Below are positions 53,182 to 62,541 of a DNA stretch of 64,000 nt, piece by piece. Source of the DNA: Agrococcus jejuensis. Its GTDB lineage: Bacteria; Actinomycetota; Actinomycetes; Actinomycetales; Microbacteriaceae. Within the stretch, counting starts at the first letter, position 1. Each line of letters begins with the position of its first letter. The notes under the pieces are model-generated. The model did not search any database. It saw nothing but the letters and a program-made list of their open reading frames with translations, and was not told the DNA's origin. The stretch covers positions 496,001 to 560,000 of the forward strand of contig NZ_VEFR01000001.1 of the NCBI RefSeq assembly GCF_007679035.1, written 5' to 3'. A program made the translations under genes and the position numbers.

Positions 53182-54057
53182 TCAGGCCGCGAGCACGCCC
53201 TCGCGCACGATCGGGCGTCCGCCCGCCTCGATCCGAGCGGCGAGGACGCGACGCAGGCTCGTGTCGCGCGGCAGCGCGGCGAGCGCCGGCCATGGCGGAC
53301 GGCGGCCCCAGACGAACCACAGCACGTCGTCGGCGGCGTCCTCGTCGTCGGCCACGGGCTCGAACCGCGCAGCGAGGGCGGCGAGCCTGCTGCCCGGCAG
53401 GGCCTCGACGATCCACGGGTCGAGCATCCACGACGCGCAGTGCACGACGTCGGTCGTGCGCTCGGGGAACGCCAGCGCGCCGACGACGGCCGAGGCGGCG
53501 ATCGATGCGTCGACGGACGCCCGGTCGAGCGGCGCGTCGGCCGGCACGTGCAGCGACCGCACCCAGCCGAGACGCGGATGCCGCACGTGCTCGACCTGCA
53601 GGGCTCCGTGCCGCAGCAGCGCGCCCGACCACGGCGACGCGAGCCAGTCGGCCGTGTCGATGCCGCCGACCCCGGTCGCGCGACGATGCACGCGCAGCTG
53701 CTGCCCGAGGTCGGCGACCCCCGACGAGGCGGTCTCCTCGTCGAGGCCGCGCGCCTGCAGCCACGCGACCACGTCGGCGGCGGTCGCCACGAGCGCGAGG
53801 ATCGGCAGCATCCCCGGTGCGCGCGCGTCGGGCCGATCGAGCGCGGCGAACGGATGCGCGGGCGACCGCTCGGCGCGGCCGATGCCGGCGAGGAGGGCGG
53901 TCGACGCCGCGGCCACCTGCGCCGCGTCGTCGTCGTCGAGCGCGCCGATGGCGTCGACGACGAGCGCCCGGTCGACGTCGTCGAGGTCCAACGCGTCGAG
54001 CGGTGGGGCGGCCAGGCGAGCGCGCAGGTCGTCGACCCCGACGACGCCGCCGCTCAC
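53182..54057 (-). CDS. Acyltransferase-like protein (NAT_N/GNAT_C type)
   Basis: 291-residue protein resembling the actinobacterial acyltransferase-domain family (DUF5596 N-terminal plus GNAT-like C-terminal): SWMLDPWIVEALPGSRL and LPRDTSLRRVLAARI near the C-terminus. GTG 54057 overlaps the dhaM stop, so it is the last gene of the dha operon. Biochemical role unknown; a link to dihydroxyacetone or glycerol metabolism is inferred only from position. Confidence 0.75.
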   Translation of the reverse strand: MSGGVVGVDDLRARLAAPPLDALDLDDVDRALVVDAIGALDDDDAAQVAAASTALLAGIGRAERSPAHPFAALDRPDARAPGMLPILALVATAADVVAWLQARGLDEETASSGVADLGQQLRVHRRATGVGGIDTADWLASPWSGALLRHGALQVEHVRHPRLGWVRSLHVPADAPLDRASVDASIAASAVVGALAFPERTTDVVHCASWMLDPWIVEALPGSRLAALAARFEPVADDEDAADDVLWFVWGRRPPWPALAALPRDTSLRRVLAARIEAGGRPIVREGVLAA

Positions 54058-54725
54058 GACTCGCCGAAGCCGCGCTCGACGAGCGCGGCGACGGCCTCGA
54101 CGGCCTCCCGCGCCTGCGCGCCGGTGGCGGACACCTCGATCGTCGCGCCGCGGTCGAGCCCGAGCCCGAGGATGCGCAGCATGCTGCGCGCGTCGACGCC
54201 GTTCACGAGCACGGTGGCGTCGAACGTCGCGATGAGCTGCACGAGCTCGGCGGCCGGACGCGCGTGGAGGCCGGAGGCGTTCACGAGCGTGAGCGTGCGC
54301 GACGGGCCGGCCGGCACGCCCGGCTCCGCGGCGTCGGCGTGCGCCGATCCCCGTGCCGTCTCCGCCGCCGACAGCACGGCCTCGAGGACGTCGCCCGCCT
54401 GGGCCGCGACCGCCGCGGCGACCGCGCCCTCGACGATCGGCGCATCCGCGACGCGCACGCGCGCCCGTGCGTCGTCGTCGAGCAGGTCGAGCGCCGTCTC
54501 GGCCGTGAGCACCGCCGACCCGAGGTCGCACAGCACGACGACGCCGTCGCCCGAGTCCGCAGCCTCCAGCCCCGCCGTCACGAGGTCGAACGACGTGCCG
54601 ATGCCGCCGTCGTCGGTGCCACCCGCCGCGACGATGGCGACGTCGTCGGCCATCTGGCCCGCGAGCTCCACGATCCCCGCCGCGATCTGCGCGGAGTGCG
54701 AGACGACGACGAGGCCGACGCTCAC
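54054..54725 (-). CDS. dhaM: DhaM phosphotransferase subunit with fused HPr domain
   Basis: 223 residues: an EIIA-Man-like domain with phospho-His10 (VVVSHSAQIA), then an HPr domain from about 140 with NASGLHARPAAEL, whose His receives phosphate. It passes phosphate from PTS components to DhaL-ADP for dihydroxyacetone phosphorylation. Having its own HPr reduces dependence on a general HPr. GTG start overlaps the dhaL stop. Confidence 0.9.
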   Translation of the reverse strand: MSVGLVVVSHSAQIAAGIVELAGQMADDVAIVAAGGTDDGGIGTSFDLVTAGLEAADSGDGVVVLCDLGSAVLTAETALDLLDDDARARVRVADAPIVEGAVAAAVAAQAGDVLEAVLSAAETARGSAHADAAEPGVPAGPSRTLTLVNASGLHARPAAELVQLIATFDATVLVNGVDARSMLRILGLGLDRGATIEVSATGAQAREAVEAVAALVERGFGES

Positions 54726-55333
54726 GCCTCGGCCGCCGCGCGCAGGATGAGCGCCGTCGACTCGCTGCCCGGGTCGCGGTGCCCCATGGCGCGCTCCCCC
54801 AGGTAGGACGCACGACCCTTGCGCGCGACGAGCGGCTCGGTCGCCGCCGCGCCGGCCTCCGCGGCGTCGGCTGCCGCGGCGAGCGCCGCGACGGCGTCGG
54901 GTGCCGCGGCTGCCGCGTCGACGGCCGGGGTCCACGCATCCACCATCGTCTTGTCGCCGACCTCGGCCTTGCCGCGCGCCACGATGCCGTCGCGCGCCGC
55001 CGCCAGCACGTCGGCGAGACGGTCGTCGAGCGTCTCGGCGTCGCCGGCAGCCATCGACGCCTTGAGGAACGCCGTGCCGTAGAGCGGGCCGCTCGCGCCG
55101 CCGACCGTCGAGATGAGCGTCGTCGCGACGAGCTTGAGGATGGCGCCCGGCGTCGCGTCGGCATCGAGGTCCGCGAGGCGCGACCGCACCGCCGTGAAGC
55201 CGCGGTCGAGGTTCTCGCCGTGATCGCCGTCGCCGATGTCGCGGTCGAGGTGCGACAGCTCGGCCTTGCGCTCCGCGACGCGGTCGGCGACGAGCTCGAT
55301 CCAGCGCCGCGTCCAGTCGGCGTCGAGCGCCAT
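54722..55333 (-). CDS. dhaL: Dihydroxyacetone kinase subunit DhaL
   Basis: 203-residue ADP-binding subunit: DRDIGDGDHGENLDRGF binds the two Mg ions and ADP, with GGASGPLYGTAF and GDKTMVDAW. ADP here stays bound and is rephosphorylated by DhaM. ATG 55333 overlaps the dhaK stop (TGATG on the minus strand). Confidence 0.92.
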   Translation of the reverse strand: MALDADWTRRWIELVADRVAERKAELSHLDRDIGDGDHGENLDRGFTAVRSRLADLDADATPGAILKLVATTLISTVGGASGPLYGTAFLKASMAAGDAETLDDRLADVLAAARDGIVARGKAEVGDKTMVDAWTPAVDAAAAAPDAVAALAAAADAAEAGAAATEPLVARKGRASYLGERAMGHRDPGSESTALILRAAAEA

Positions 55334-56334
55334 CAGCGTCCCCAGCGCAGCGCCGGCGTCTGCACCGGCGCGTCCCACAGCTCCGTGAGCGCGTCGTCGA
55401 GCCGCAGCACCGAGATCGAGCAGCCCTGCATGTCGAGGCTCGTGACGTAGCTGCCCACGAGCGTGCGCGCGACCTGGATCCCGTGCGAGGCCAGCACCTC
55501 GGCAGCGCGTCGGAAGACGACGTAGAGCTCGACGAGCGGCGTGCCGCCCATGCCGTTGACGAACAGCAGCACGCGGTCGCCGGACGCGAACGGCAGGTCG
55601 TCGAGGATCGGTGCGAGCAGGCGGTCGACGATGGCATCGGCCGGCTCCATCGCGATGCGCGCCCGGCCGGGCTCGCCATGGATGCCGATGCCGATCTCGA
55701 TCTCGTCGGGGCCGAGGTCGAACGAGGGCTCGCCGGCGTGCGGCACGGTGCAGGGGGCCAGCGCCATGCCCATCGAGCGCACGTTGGCGTTGACGGTGCG
55801 TGCGATCTCAGCGACCTCGGCGAGCGCGTCGCCGCGCTCGGCGGCGGCCCCGGCGATCTTCTCGACGAGCAGCGTGCCCGCGACGCCGCGACGCCCGGCC
55901 GTGTAGAGCGAGTCCTGCACCGCGACGTCGTCGTCGATGATCACCGACTCGACCTCGATGCCCTCGGCGAGCGCGAGGTCGGCCGCCGTCTCGAAGTTCA
56001 GCACGTCGCCCGTGTAGTTCTTCACGATGTGCAGCACGCCCGCGCCGCCGTCGACGGCCTTCGTCGCGGCGACGATGGGGTCGGGCGTCGGCGACGTGAA
56101 GACCGCGCCGGGCACGGCCGCGTCGAGCATGCCGTGTCCCACGAAGCCGCCGTGCAGCGGCTCGTGGCCCGAGCCGCCGCCCGAGACGAGCCCGACCTTG
56201 CCCTGCACGGGTGCGTCGCCGCGCGCGATGACGTAGGGCGGATCGACGATCACCCGCAGCTCGGGGTGCGCTGCGGCGATGCCCGCGACGGCCTCGTCCA
56301 CCACCTTCGACGGGTCGTTGATCAGCTTCTTCAT
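55333..56334 (-). CDS. dhaK: Dihydroxyacetone kinase subunit DhaK
   Basis: 333-residue substrate-binding subunit: [26 protein letters not shown], and GIGIHGEPG (about residue 220), whose His forms the covalent hemiaminal with dihydroxyacetone. GGGAGACC precedes ATG. First gene of dhaK-dhaL-dhaM-acyltransferase, divergent from glpF-glpK, so both triose and glycerol uptake are encoded side by side. Confidence 0.94.
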   Translation of the reverse strand: MKKLINDPSKVVDEAVAGIAAAHPELRVIVDPPYVIARGDAPVQGKVGLVSGGGSGHEPLHGGFVGHGMLDAAVPGAVFTSPTPDPIVAATKAVDGGAGVLHIVKNYTGDVLNFETAADLALAEGIEVESVIIDDDVAVQDSLYTAGRRGVAGTLLVEKIAGAAAERGDALAEVAEIARTVNANVRSMGMALAPCTVPHAGEPSFDLGPDEIEIGIGIHGEPGRARIAMEPADAIVDRLLAPILDDLPFASGDRVLLFVNGMGGTPLVELYVVFRRAAEVLASHGIQVARTLVGSYVTSLDMQGCSISVLRLDDALTELWDAPVQTPALRWGR

Positions 56335-56418
56335 GGTCTCCCACTTCCATCGGGGGCGGACGTCACGGCCAACCTACGCCCGCCGGCTCGACGGCGGCCA
56401 GGGATGTCCCGCGACGCG

Positions 56419-56428
56419 TGACGTGTCA
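56419..56428. promoter_or_regulatory. Candidate operator between dhaK and glpF
   Basis: 10-bp palindrome TGACGTGTCA in the divergent region, about 28 bp before a TAGGCT -10 hexamer (56456-56461) facing glpF. The binding factor is unknown. Confidence 0.35.
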
Positions 56429-56525
56429 CACCTCCCGCCGTGCATGGCGCAGGCATAGGCTGGCGCTGCTCTCGCTGGCGAGGGCCCGGGTGACCGCCCG
56501 CGTCGATGTGGAAAGCAGGTTCCAG

Positions 56526-57290
56526 TTGGACAATCTCGGTTTGGTCTTCCTGTCGGAGACCGTGGGCACGGCGATGCTGCTGCTCCTCGGTGCCGGCGTC
56601 GTCGCGAACGTCGTCCTCGCGAAGACGAAGGGCTTCGGCGGCGGCTTCCTCATGATCAACTTCGGCTGGGGACTCGCGGTCTTCGCAGGCGTCCTCGTCT
56701 CCGGCTACTCCGGTGCGCAGCTCAACCCGGCCGTCACGGTCGGCCTCATCGCCAACGGCCTCGCCACCGGCGCCGAGGTGCAGTGGGCCGCGTACGGCGT
56801 CTCCATCCTCGGCCAGCTCGTCGGTGCGTTCATCGGTGCCGTGCTCGCATGGGCGTCGTACAAGCAGCACTTCGACGCGGAGGAGGACCCGGGCGCCAAG
56901 CTCGGCACGTTCTCGACCGGCCCGGGCATCCGCTCGTACGGCTGGAACCTCGTGACGGAGATCATCGCGACGTTCGTGCTCGTGTTCGTCATCCTCTCGT
57001 TCGGCCTCAACGGCGGCGGCGGCGATGCCACGGTCGTCGGCCCGCTCGGCGCCCTCGCCGTGGCCTTCACGGTCGTCGCGATCGGCGCCTCGCTCGGTGG
57101 CCCCACCGGCTACGCCATCAACCCCGCCCGTGACCTCATGCCGCGCATCGCGCACGCCGTCCTGCCCATCAAGGGCAAGGGCGACAGCGACTGGGGCTAC
57201 GCATGGGTGCCCGTCGTGGGCCCCCTCATCGGTGGCGCGCTCGCAGGCGTGCTCGCACCCGTGCTGCTCGCGAGCGGCATCGCAGCCTGA
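56526..57290 (+). CDS. glpF: Glycerol uptake facilitator (aquaglyceroporin)
   Basis: 254-residue MIP-family channel with six TM helices and two half-helices: NPAVTVG (67) and NPARDLMPR (about 199), where Asp after NPAR marks glycerol-conducting members. A TTG start (56526) gives the usual N-terminus; an in-frame GTG at 56508 is possible. -10 TAGGCT at 56456 gives a ~58-nt leader. A strong hairpin follows before glpK. Confidence 0.88.
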   Translation: MDNLGLVFLSETVGTAMLLLLGAGVVANVVLAKTKGFGGGFLMINFGWGLAVFAGVLVSGYSGAQLNPAVTVGLIANGLATGAEVQWAAYGVSILGQLVGAFIGAVLAWASYKQHFDAEEDPGAKLGTFSTGPGIRSYGWNLVTEIIATFVLVFVILSFGLNGGGGDATVVGPLGALAVAFTVVAIGASLGGPTGYAINPARDLMPRIAHAVLPIKGKGDSDWGYAWVPVVGPLIGGALAGVLAPVLLASGIAA

Positions 57291-57295
57291 CCCGC

Positions 57296-57328
57296 GGCGA
57301 TGGAGGGGGCGCGTCCCCCTCCATCGCC
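57296..57328 (+). terminator. Hairpin between glpF and glpK
   Basis: Perfect 14-bp stem (57296-57309 with 57315-57328) and 5-nt loop, no T-tract. It may partly end glpF transcription and lower glpK expression. Confidence 0.75.
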
Positions 57329-57394
57329 ACCCCAGGGTCCGCGCACAGCGCGCACCCCTAGCCTCAGCGAAGAACCCACCACGAAGGAGTGACA

Positions 57395-58909
57395 ATGGCT
57401 GACGACTACGTCATCGCGATCGATCAGGGCACCACCTCGACGCGCGCCATCCTGTTCGACCACGCCGGGAGCATCGTCTCGACCGGCCAGCTCGAGCACG
57501 AGCAGATCTTCCCCAAGGCCGGATGGGTCGAGCACGACCCGAAGCAGATCTGGTCCAACACGCGCGAGGTCATCGGCCAGGCGCTGTCGAAGGCCAACGT
57601 GACCCGTCACAACGTGAAGGCCATCGGCATCACCAACCAGCGCGAGACCGCGGTCGTCTGGGACAAGACCACGGGCGAGCCCGTCTACAACGCCATCGTG
57701 TGGCAGGACACGCGCACGCAGAAGATCGTCGACCGTCTCGCCGACGGCGACGTCGAGCGCTACAAGAAGACCGTGGGCCTGCCGCTCGCGACGTACTTCT
57801 CGGGCACGAAGATCGTGTGGATCCTCGAGAACGTCGAGGGTGCGCGCGAGAAGGCCGAGGCCGGCGACCTGCTGTTCGGCACGACCGACACCTGGGTGCT
57901 GTGGAACCTCACGGGCGGCGTCGACGGCGGCGTGCACGCGACCGACGTGACGAACGCGTCCCGCACGCTCTTCATGGACCTCGAGACGCTCTCGTGGGAC
58001 GAGTCGATCCTCGCCGACTTCGGCGTGCCGGCCTCGATGCTCCCGGAGATCAGGTCGTCGTCCGGCGAGTTCGGCGTCGCGAGCGACGCGAGCCTGCTGC
58101 GCGAGACGCCCATCACGGGCATCCTCGGCGACCAGCAGGCGGCGACGTTCGGCCAGGCGGCGTTCGACAAGGGCGAGGCGAAGAACACCTACGGCACGGG
58201 CAACTTCCTCATCTTCAACACGGGCGAGGAGATCGTCCACTCGAAGAACGGGCTGCTCACGACCGTCGGCTACAAGATCGGCGACGAGCCCACCCACTAC
58301 GCGCTCGAGGGATCGATCGCCGTGACGGGCTCGCTCATCCAGTGGCTGCGCGACAACCTGGGGCTCATCAACGACGCTCCCTCGGTCGAGCAGCTCGCGA
58401 CGAGCGTCGACGACAACGGCGGCGCGTACTTCGTGCCGGCGTTCTCGGGCCTCTTCGCGCCGTACTGGCGTCCCGACGCCCGCGGTGCGCTCGTGGGCCT
58501 CACGCGATTCGTGAACAAGGGGCACATCGCTCGTGCGGCGCTCGAGTCGACGGCGTTCCAGACGGCGGAGGTCGTGGATGCGGTCAACGCCGACTCCGGC
58601 GTGGACCTCACGGAGCTCAAGGTCGACGGCGGCATGGTCGCCAACGATCTGCTCATGCAGTTCCAGGCCGACATCCTGCGCGTCGCGGTCGTGCGCCCGG
58701 TCGTCGCCGAGACGACGGCGCTCGGCGCCGCCTACGCCGCCGGCCTCGCCGTCGGCTTCTGGGCGAACCTCGACGAGCTGCGCGCCAACTGGCAGGAGGA
58801 CAAGCGCTGGGAGCCGCAGCTCGACGAGGCCGAGCGCGAGCGCACCTACCGCCTGTGGAAGAAGGCCGTGCAGAAGACCCTCGACTGGGTCGACGACGAC
58901 GTGCAGTAG
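57395..58909 (+). CDS. glpK: Glycerol kinase
   Basis: 504-residue FGGY kinase forming glycerol-3-phosphate. Phosphate-1 loop [31 protein letters not shown], and adenosine motif [13 protein letters not shown] are present, and the length is standard. GAAGGAG precedes ATG; an in-frame GTG lies 6 nt upstream. Cotranscribed with or attenuated after glpF. Its product feeds phospholipid synthesis or GlpD. Confidence 0.95.
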   Translation: MADDYVIAIDQGTTSTRAILFDHAGSIVSTGQLEHEQIFPKAGWVEHDPKQIWSNTREVIGQALSKANVTRHNVKAIGITNQRETAVVWDKTTGEPVYNAIVWQDTRTQKIVDRLADGDVERYKKTVGLPLATYFSGTKIVWILENVEGAREKAEAGDLLFGTTDTWVLWNLTGGVDGGVHATDVTNASRTLFMDLETLSWDESILADFGVPASMLPEIRSSSGEFGVASDASLLRETPITGILGDQQAATFGQAAFDKGEAKNTYGTGNFLIFNTGEEIVHSKNGLLTTVGYKIGDEPTHYALEGSIAVTGSLIQWLRDNLGLINDAPSVEQLATSVDDNGGAYFVPAFSGLFAPYWRPDARGALVGLTRFVNKGHIARAALESTAFQTAEVVDAVNADSGVDLTELKVDGGMVANDLLMQFQADILRVAVVRPVVAETTALGAAYAAGLAVGFWANLDELRANWQEDKRWEPQLDEAERERTYRLWKKAVQKTLDWVDDDVQ

Positions 58910-58920
58910 GCGCACGCGCA

Positions 58921-58955
58921 GCGAGAGGGGGTCGGCATCGCCGGCCCCCTCTCGC
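58921..58955 (+). terminator. Hairpin after glpK
   Basis: 16-bp stem with one T-G wobble (58921-58936 with 58940-58955), 3-nt loop; it may also serve the convergent membrane gene. Confidence 0.75.
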
Positions 58956-58972
58956 GCGTCGTGGCGGCTTCG

Positions 58973-59950
58973 CTACGACCAGGTGGGATCGAGCAGCCAG
59001 ATCGCGATCGTGGTGACGGCGACCCAGCAGATCGTGAGCTTCGCGTACGCGACGACGAGCAGCGCCGTCGCGAACCAGTCCTCGTCGTCGTCGAGGCGCG
59101 ACTCGGCCGTCGGCTGCTTGGCGAGGTGCAGCAGCACGATCGCCACGGGGTCGAGCATGCACGCCGTGAGGATGCCGGCGAGACGGATGCGGTCGCGCTC
59201 GCTGCGCACGGGCACCGACGGGTCGGGCGCCTCGAGCGGCAGCAGCACGCGAGCCCAGCCGTCGATCCACCACGCGAAGATCACGAGGGCCACGCCGACG
59301 CCGACGATGACGAGGCTCGCGATCGCGTCGTCGTCGACCGTGAGCACGGCGACCTGGCCGCCGTCCTTCTCCGCGAAGCGCTCGCGCACGAGCGGCAGCA
59401 CGCGTCCGAAGAACGCGAGCCCGGCGAGGCAGCCGCCCATGAGGCTCGTGAGGACCGTGAGCGGATGCCGCATGCGCAGCAGCAGCATGACGGCGACCCA
59501 GGTGATGAAGCCGGCGAACTCCACGGCCGACACGGCCCCGATGCGCAGCCTGCCGAAGACGTCGGTCGACACCATGACCGTGCCCGCGATCGCGACGAGC
59601 GCGTGCAGCAGCAGCGCCCAGCTCGCGAGCAGCCGGGCATCCCGGGACGCGGGCGCGAGCGCGATGGCGAGCACGAGCAGCACGATGCCGAGCACGCGCA
59701 GCGCGAGCAGCGCCTCGAGCGCCGGCGGCTGCTCGAGCAGCAGCGTGATGCCGTAGGCGACGAGCACGGCGCTCGCGGTCAGCGCCGTGACGAGCAGCGA
59801 GCGCGTGCCGTGGTCGCCCCAGCGCACGGGCACGCGGCGCCACGGCTCGACGGTGTCGCGCGAGCCGAGACGCGCGTCGACGGTGCGATCCTCGAGCAGC
59901 GTCGCCATGGGGCCGGCGCCCAGCGCCTGCTCGGCGACGCGCCGCTCCAC
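58973..59950 (-). CDS. Polytopic membrane protein, unknown
   Basis: About 325 residues with seven or eight hydrophobic segments (for example TALTASAVLVAYGITLLLE, GIVLLVLAIALAP, AIWLLDPTW at the end). It resembles in layout YtpR/CopD-like or DUF2269-type proteins but I cannot assign a family. GTG 59950 follows the trpD stop by 2 nt; a later ATG (MATLLEDR) is possible. Coupled to trpD only by position. Confidence 0.65.
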   Translation of the reverse strand: MERRVAEQALGAGPMATLLEDRTVDARLGSRDTVEPWRRVPVRWGDHGTRSLLVTALTASAVLVAYGITLLLEQPPALEALLALRVLGIVLLVLAIALAPASRDARLLASWALLLHALVAIAGTVMVSTDVFGRLRIGAVSAVEFAGFITWVAVMLLLRMRHPLTVLTSLMGGCLAGLAFFGRVLPLVRERFAEKDGGQVAVLTVDDDAIASLVIVGVGVALVIFAWWIDGWARVLLPLEAPDPSVPVRSERDRIRLAGILTACMLDPVAIVLLHLAKQPTAESRLDDDEDWFATALLVVAYAKLTICWVAVTTIAIWLLDPTWS

Positions 59951-59952
59951 GG

Positions 59953-61020
59953 TCAGGCGCCCGTTCGGGTGCGCGAGGCCGCGACGCGCCAGCGCTCGAG
60001 GGTCGCAGCGGCGGCGCCGGAGTCGATGGCGTCCGCGGCGACGAGCAGCGTCTCGGCCATGCGCTCGCGCAGCGATCGGTCGCCCTGGCGCGGGTCGGCG
60101 TGCACGCGCCATGCGGCGAGCGCGGCGGCGGCGTTGAGCAGCACGATGTCCCGCACGGGTCCCCGCTCCCCCGTGATCGTGCGTCGCACCGTCTCGGCGT
60201 TCGCCGCCGGGTCGCCGCCGACGAGGTCGCTCATCGACGCGAGCGGGATGCCGAGCTCGCGCGGATCGACGTCGTGCTCGACGACGTCGCCGCGCACGAC
60301 CTCCCACAGCTCGGAGTGGCCGGTGGTCGTGAGCTCGTCGAGGCCGTCCTCGCCGCGGAACACGAACGCCGTGCCGCCGCGCGTCGCGAAGACGCCGACG
60401 AAGTTCTGGATGCGCGAGCGGTCAGCGACGCCGCATGCCGTGACCTCGGGACGCGCAGGGTGCACGAGCGGGCCGAGCTGGTTGAACACGGTCGACACGC
60501 CGAGCGCCGCGCGCACGGGTCCGGCGTGTCGGAATCCGGGGTGGAACCGCATGGCCCAGGCGAACGAGATGCCGGCCTCGTCGAGGATCGCCCGCACGAC
60601 GCCGGGGTCGTCGTCGGCGGGGATGACGCCGAGCTCGGAGAGCACGTCCGACGCGCCCGTGAGCGACGACACGGCACGGTTGCCGTGCTTCAGCACCGGC
60701 ACGCCGGCGGCGGCGCACACGATGCTCGCCATCGTCGAGACGTTGACGGTGCCGTGCCGATCGCCGCCCGTGCCGACGATGTCGAGGACGAGCGACTCGC
60801 CCGGGAGCTCGACGGCGTTCGCGAGGATCGCATCCCGGAATCCGACGAGCTCGTCGACCGACTCGCGCTTCGCACGCAGGGCAGCGAGGAACGCGCCGAG
60901 CTGCGCAGGCTCCGCGCGGCCGGTGACGACCTGGTCCATCGCCCACTCCGCCTGCCCGATCGTGAGATCATCAGGGGTCAACAGCGTCTCGAGGACGCCG
61001 GGCCAGGACTTGGGCTCCAT
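59953..61020 (-). CDS. trpD: Anthranilate phosphoribosyltransferase
   Basis: 355-residue second enzyme of tryptophan synthesis, joining anthranilate and PRPP. GTGGDRHGTVNVST (83-96) binds PRPP, and KHGNRAVSS and RFHPGFRHAGPVR bind anthranilate. TAGGCT lies 7 nt before ATG 61020 (leaderless). Other trp genes are absent; trpD next to the cytochrome bc1-aa3 genes is a known actinobacterial arrangement. Divergent from ctaE. Confidence 0.94.
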   Translation of the reverse strand: MEPKSWPGVLETLLTPDDLTIGQAEWAMDQVVTGRAEPAQLGAFLAALRAKRESVDELVGFRDAILANAVELPGESLVLDIVGTGGDRHGTVNVSTMASIVCAAAGVPVLKHGNRAVSSLTGASDVLSELGVIPADDDPGVVRAILDEAGISFAWAMRFHPGFRHAGPVRAALGVSTVFNQLGPLVHPARPEVTACGVADRSRIQNFVGVFATRGGTAFVFRGEDGLDELTTTGHSELWEVVRGDVVEHDVDPRELGIPLASMSDLVGGDPAANAETVRRTITGERGPVRDIVLLNAAAALAAWRVHADPRQGDRSLRERMAETLLVAADAIDSGAAAATLERWRVAASRTRTGA

Positions 61021-61027
61021 GGGCGAC

Positions 61028-61033
61028 AGCCTA
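61028..61033 (-). promoter_or_regulatory. -10 TAGGCT, leaderless (trpD)
   Basis: Hexamer 7 nt before ATG 61020. Confidence 0.6.
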
Positions 61034-61081
61034 TCGACGCCACGCCTGGCACCTGCCGCCGAGAGCGCCCCGAGAGTCGCC

Positions 61082-61087
61082 TAGGAT
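61082..61087 (+). promoter_or_regulatory. -10 TAGGAT, leaderless (ctaE)
   Basis: Hexamer 6 nt before GTG 61094. Confidence 0.6.
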
Positions 61088-61093
61088 GGACCT

Positions 61094-61729
61094 GTGACCA
61101 GCACCTCCCTCTCCCACCCTGGGACGACGCAGCTCGTGCGTCGGCCCAACAGCGTCGCGGTCGGGACCATCGTGTGGCTGGGCAGCGAGGTCATGTTCTT
61201 CGCGGCTCTCTTCGCGATCTACTTCACCCTGCGCTCCACGACCGGCGACCTGTTCCAGAACGAGTCCTCGCTGCTGAACGTGCCGTTCGCGACGATCAAC
61301 ACGACGATCCTCGTGCTGTCGTCGGTGACGTGCCAGTTCGGCGTCTTCGCGGCCGAGCGCCTGCAGAAGGTGCGCACGGGCGCGCTGTGGAACGTCAAGT
61401 CCTGGGGCATGGTCGAGTGGTTCTTCCTCACCTACGCCATGGGCGCCGTCTTCATCATCCTGCAGGTGTTCGAGTACGCCGTGCTCGTGCACGAGGGCGT
61501 GACGCTCGCGACGAGCGCGTACGGCTCCGCGTTCTACATCACCACGGGCTTCCACGGCCTCCACGTCTCGGGCGGCCTCATCGCCTTCCTCTTCGTGATC
61601 GGTCGGGCCTACGCGGTCAAGCACTTCGGTCACAAGGAGGCGACCAGCGCCATCGTCGTGTCGTACTACTGGCACTTCGTCGACGTGGTCTGGATCGCCC
61701 TGTACCTCATCATCTACTGGCTCCGCTAG
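61094..61729 (+). CDS. ctaE: Cytochrome c oxidase subunit III
   Basis: 211-residue subunit of the aa3 terminal oxidase with five TM helices: [33 protein letters not shown] and the C-terminal [20 protein letters not shown]. Part of the bcc-aa3 supercomplex in actinobacteria. GTG start lies 6 nt after TAGGAT, so its message is probably leaderless. Followed by qcrC at 14 nt. Confidence 0.94.
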   Translation: MTSTSLSHPGTTQLVRRPNSVAVGTIVWLGSEVMFFAALFAIYFTLRSTTGDLFQNESSLLNVPFATINTTILVLSSVTCQFGVFAAERLQKVRTGALWNVKSWGMVEWFFLTYAMGAVFIILQVFEYAVLVHEGVTLATSAYGSAFYITTGFHGLHVSGGLIAFLFVIGRAYAVKHFGHKEATSAIVVSYYWHFVDVVWIALYLIIYWLR

Positions 61730-61743
61730 GAAGGGCGCTTCTC

Positions 61744-62541
61744 TTGGCACACCGCAGCAAGAAGACCGGCAGGCGACACCCGCTCGCGAGCCTCGGTCTC
61801 CTCGTGCTCGGCCTCGTCGCAGCAGGCGGCGTCTCGACGGTCGTCGGGCAGGTCGCATCCGCAGACGCGTCGTCGCAGGCGCCGACGCAGCTCACGGCCG
61901 ACGACGGCGAGCAGCTCTTCCAGGCCAACTGCGCCTCCTGCCACGGCGTCAACGCCGAGGGCACGCCCGAGGGCCCGAGCCTCATCGGCGTCGGCGCGGC
62001 CTCGGTCGACTTCCAGGTCATGACGGGCCGCATGCCGCTCGCGTTCTCCGGCCCGCAGGGCATGGCGCGCACGCCGCAGTTCTCGCAGGAGCAGTCCGAC
62101 GCGATGGGCGAGTACATCGCCGCGCTCGCACCGGGACCCGACGTGCCGAGCGAGGAGGTGCTCGACACCGCCGACGCCAACGTCGCCAACGGTGGCGAGA
62201 TCTTCCGCATCAACTGCGCCATGTGCCACAACGTGGCCGGCGCCGGCGGTGCGCTCACCGAGGGCAAGTTCGCCCCCGACCTGCACGACATCGACGCCGC
62301 GCACATCTACGAGGCCATGCTCACGGGTCCGCAGAACATGCCGGTGTTCAACGACGACAACATCTCGCCCGAGGAGAAGGCCGACATCATCGCCTACCTC
62401 CACTTCCTCGACGAGAACCCGAGCGTCGGTGGCTTCGACCTGGGCTCGCTCGGCCCCGTGTCCGAGGGTCTGTTCATCTGGATCTTCGGTCTCGGCGGCA
62501 TCGTGGCGATCACGGTCTGGCTGACGGCGAAGCCCAACTGA
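61744..62541 (+). CDS. qcrC: Diheme cytochrome c of the bcc complex (QcrC)
   Basis: 265 residues: N-terminal TM (about 15-38), two heme c sites C63-ASC66-H67 and C158-AMC161-H162, and a C-terminal TM anchor. It replaces soluble cytochrome c, passing electrons from QcrB/QcrA to the aa3 oxidase. TTG start with GGAAGG upstream. Stop overlaps the qcrA start (TGATG). Confidence 0.95.
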   Translation: MAHRSKKTGRRHPLASLGLLVLGLVAAGGVSTVVGQVASADASSQAPTQLTADDGEQLFQANCASCHGVNAEGTPEGPSLIGVGAASVDFQVMTGRMPLAFSGPQGMARTPQFSQEQSDAMGEYIAALAPGPDVPSEEVLDTADANVANGGEIFRINCAMCHNVAGAGGALTEGKFAPDLHDIDAAHIYEAMLTGPQNMPVFNDDNISPEEKADIIAYLHFLDENPSVGGFDLGSLGPVSEGLFIWIFGLGGIVAITVWLTAKPN

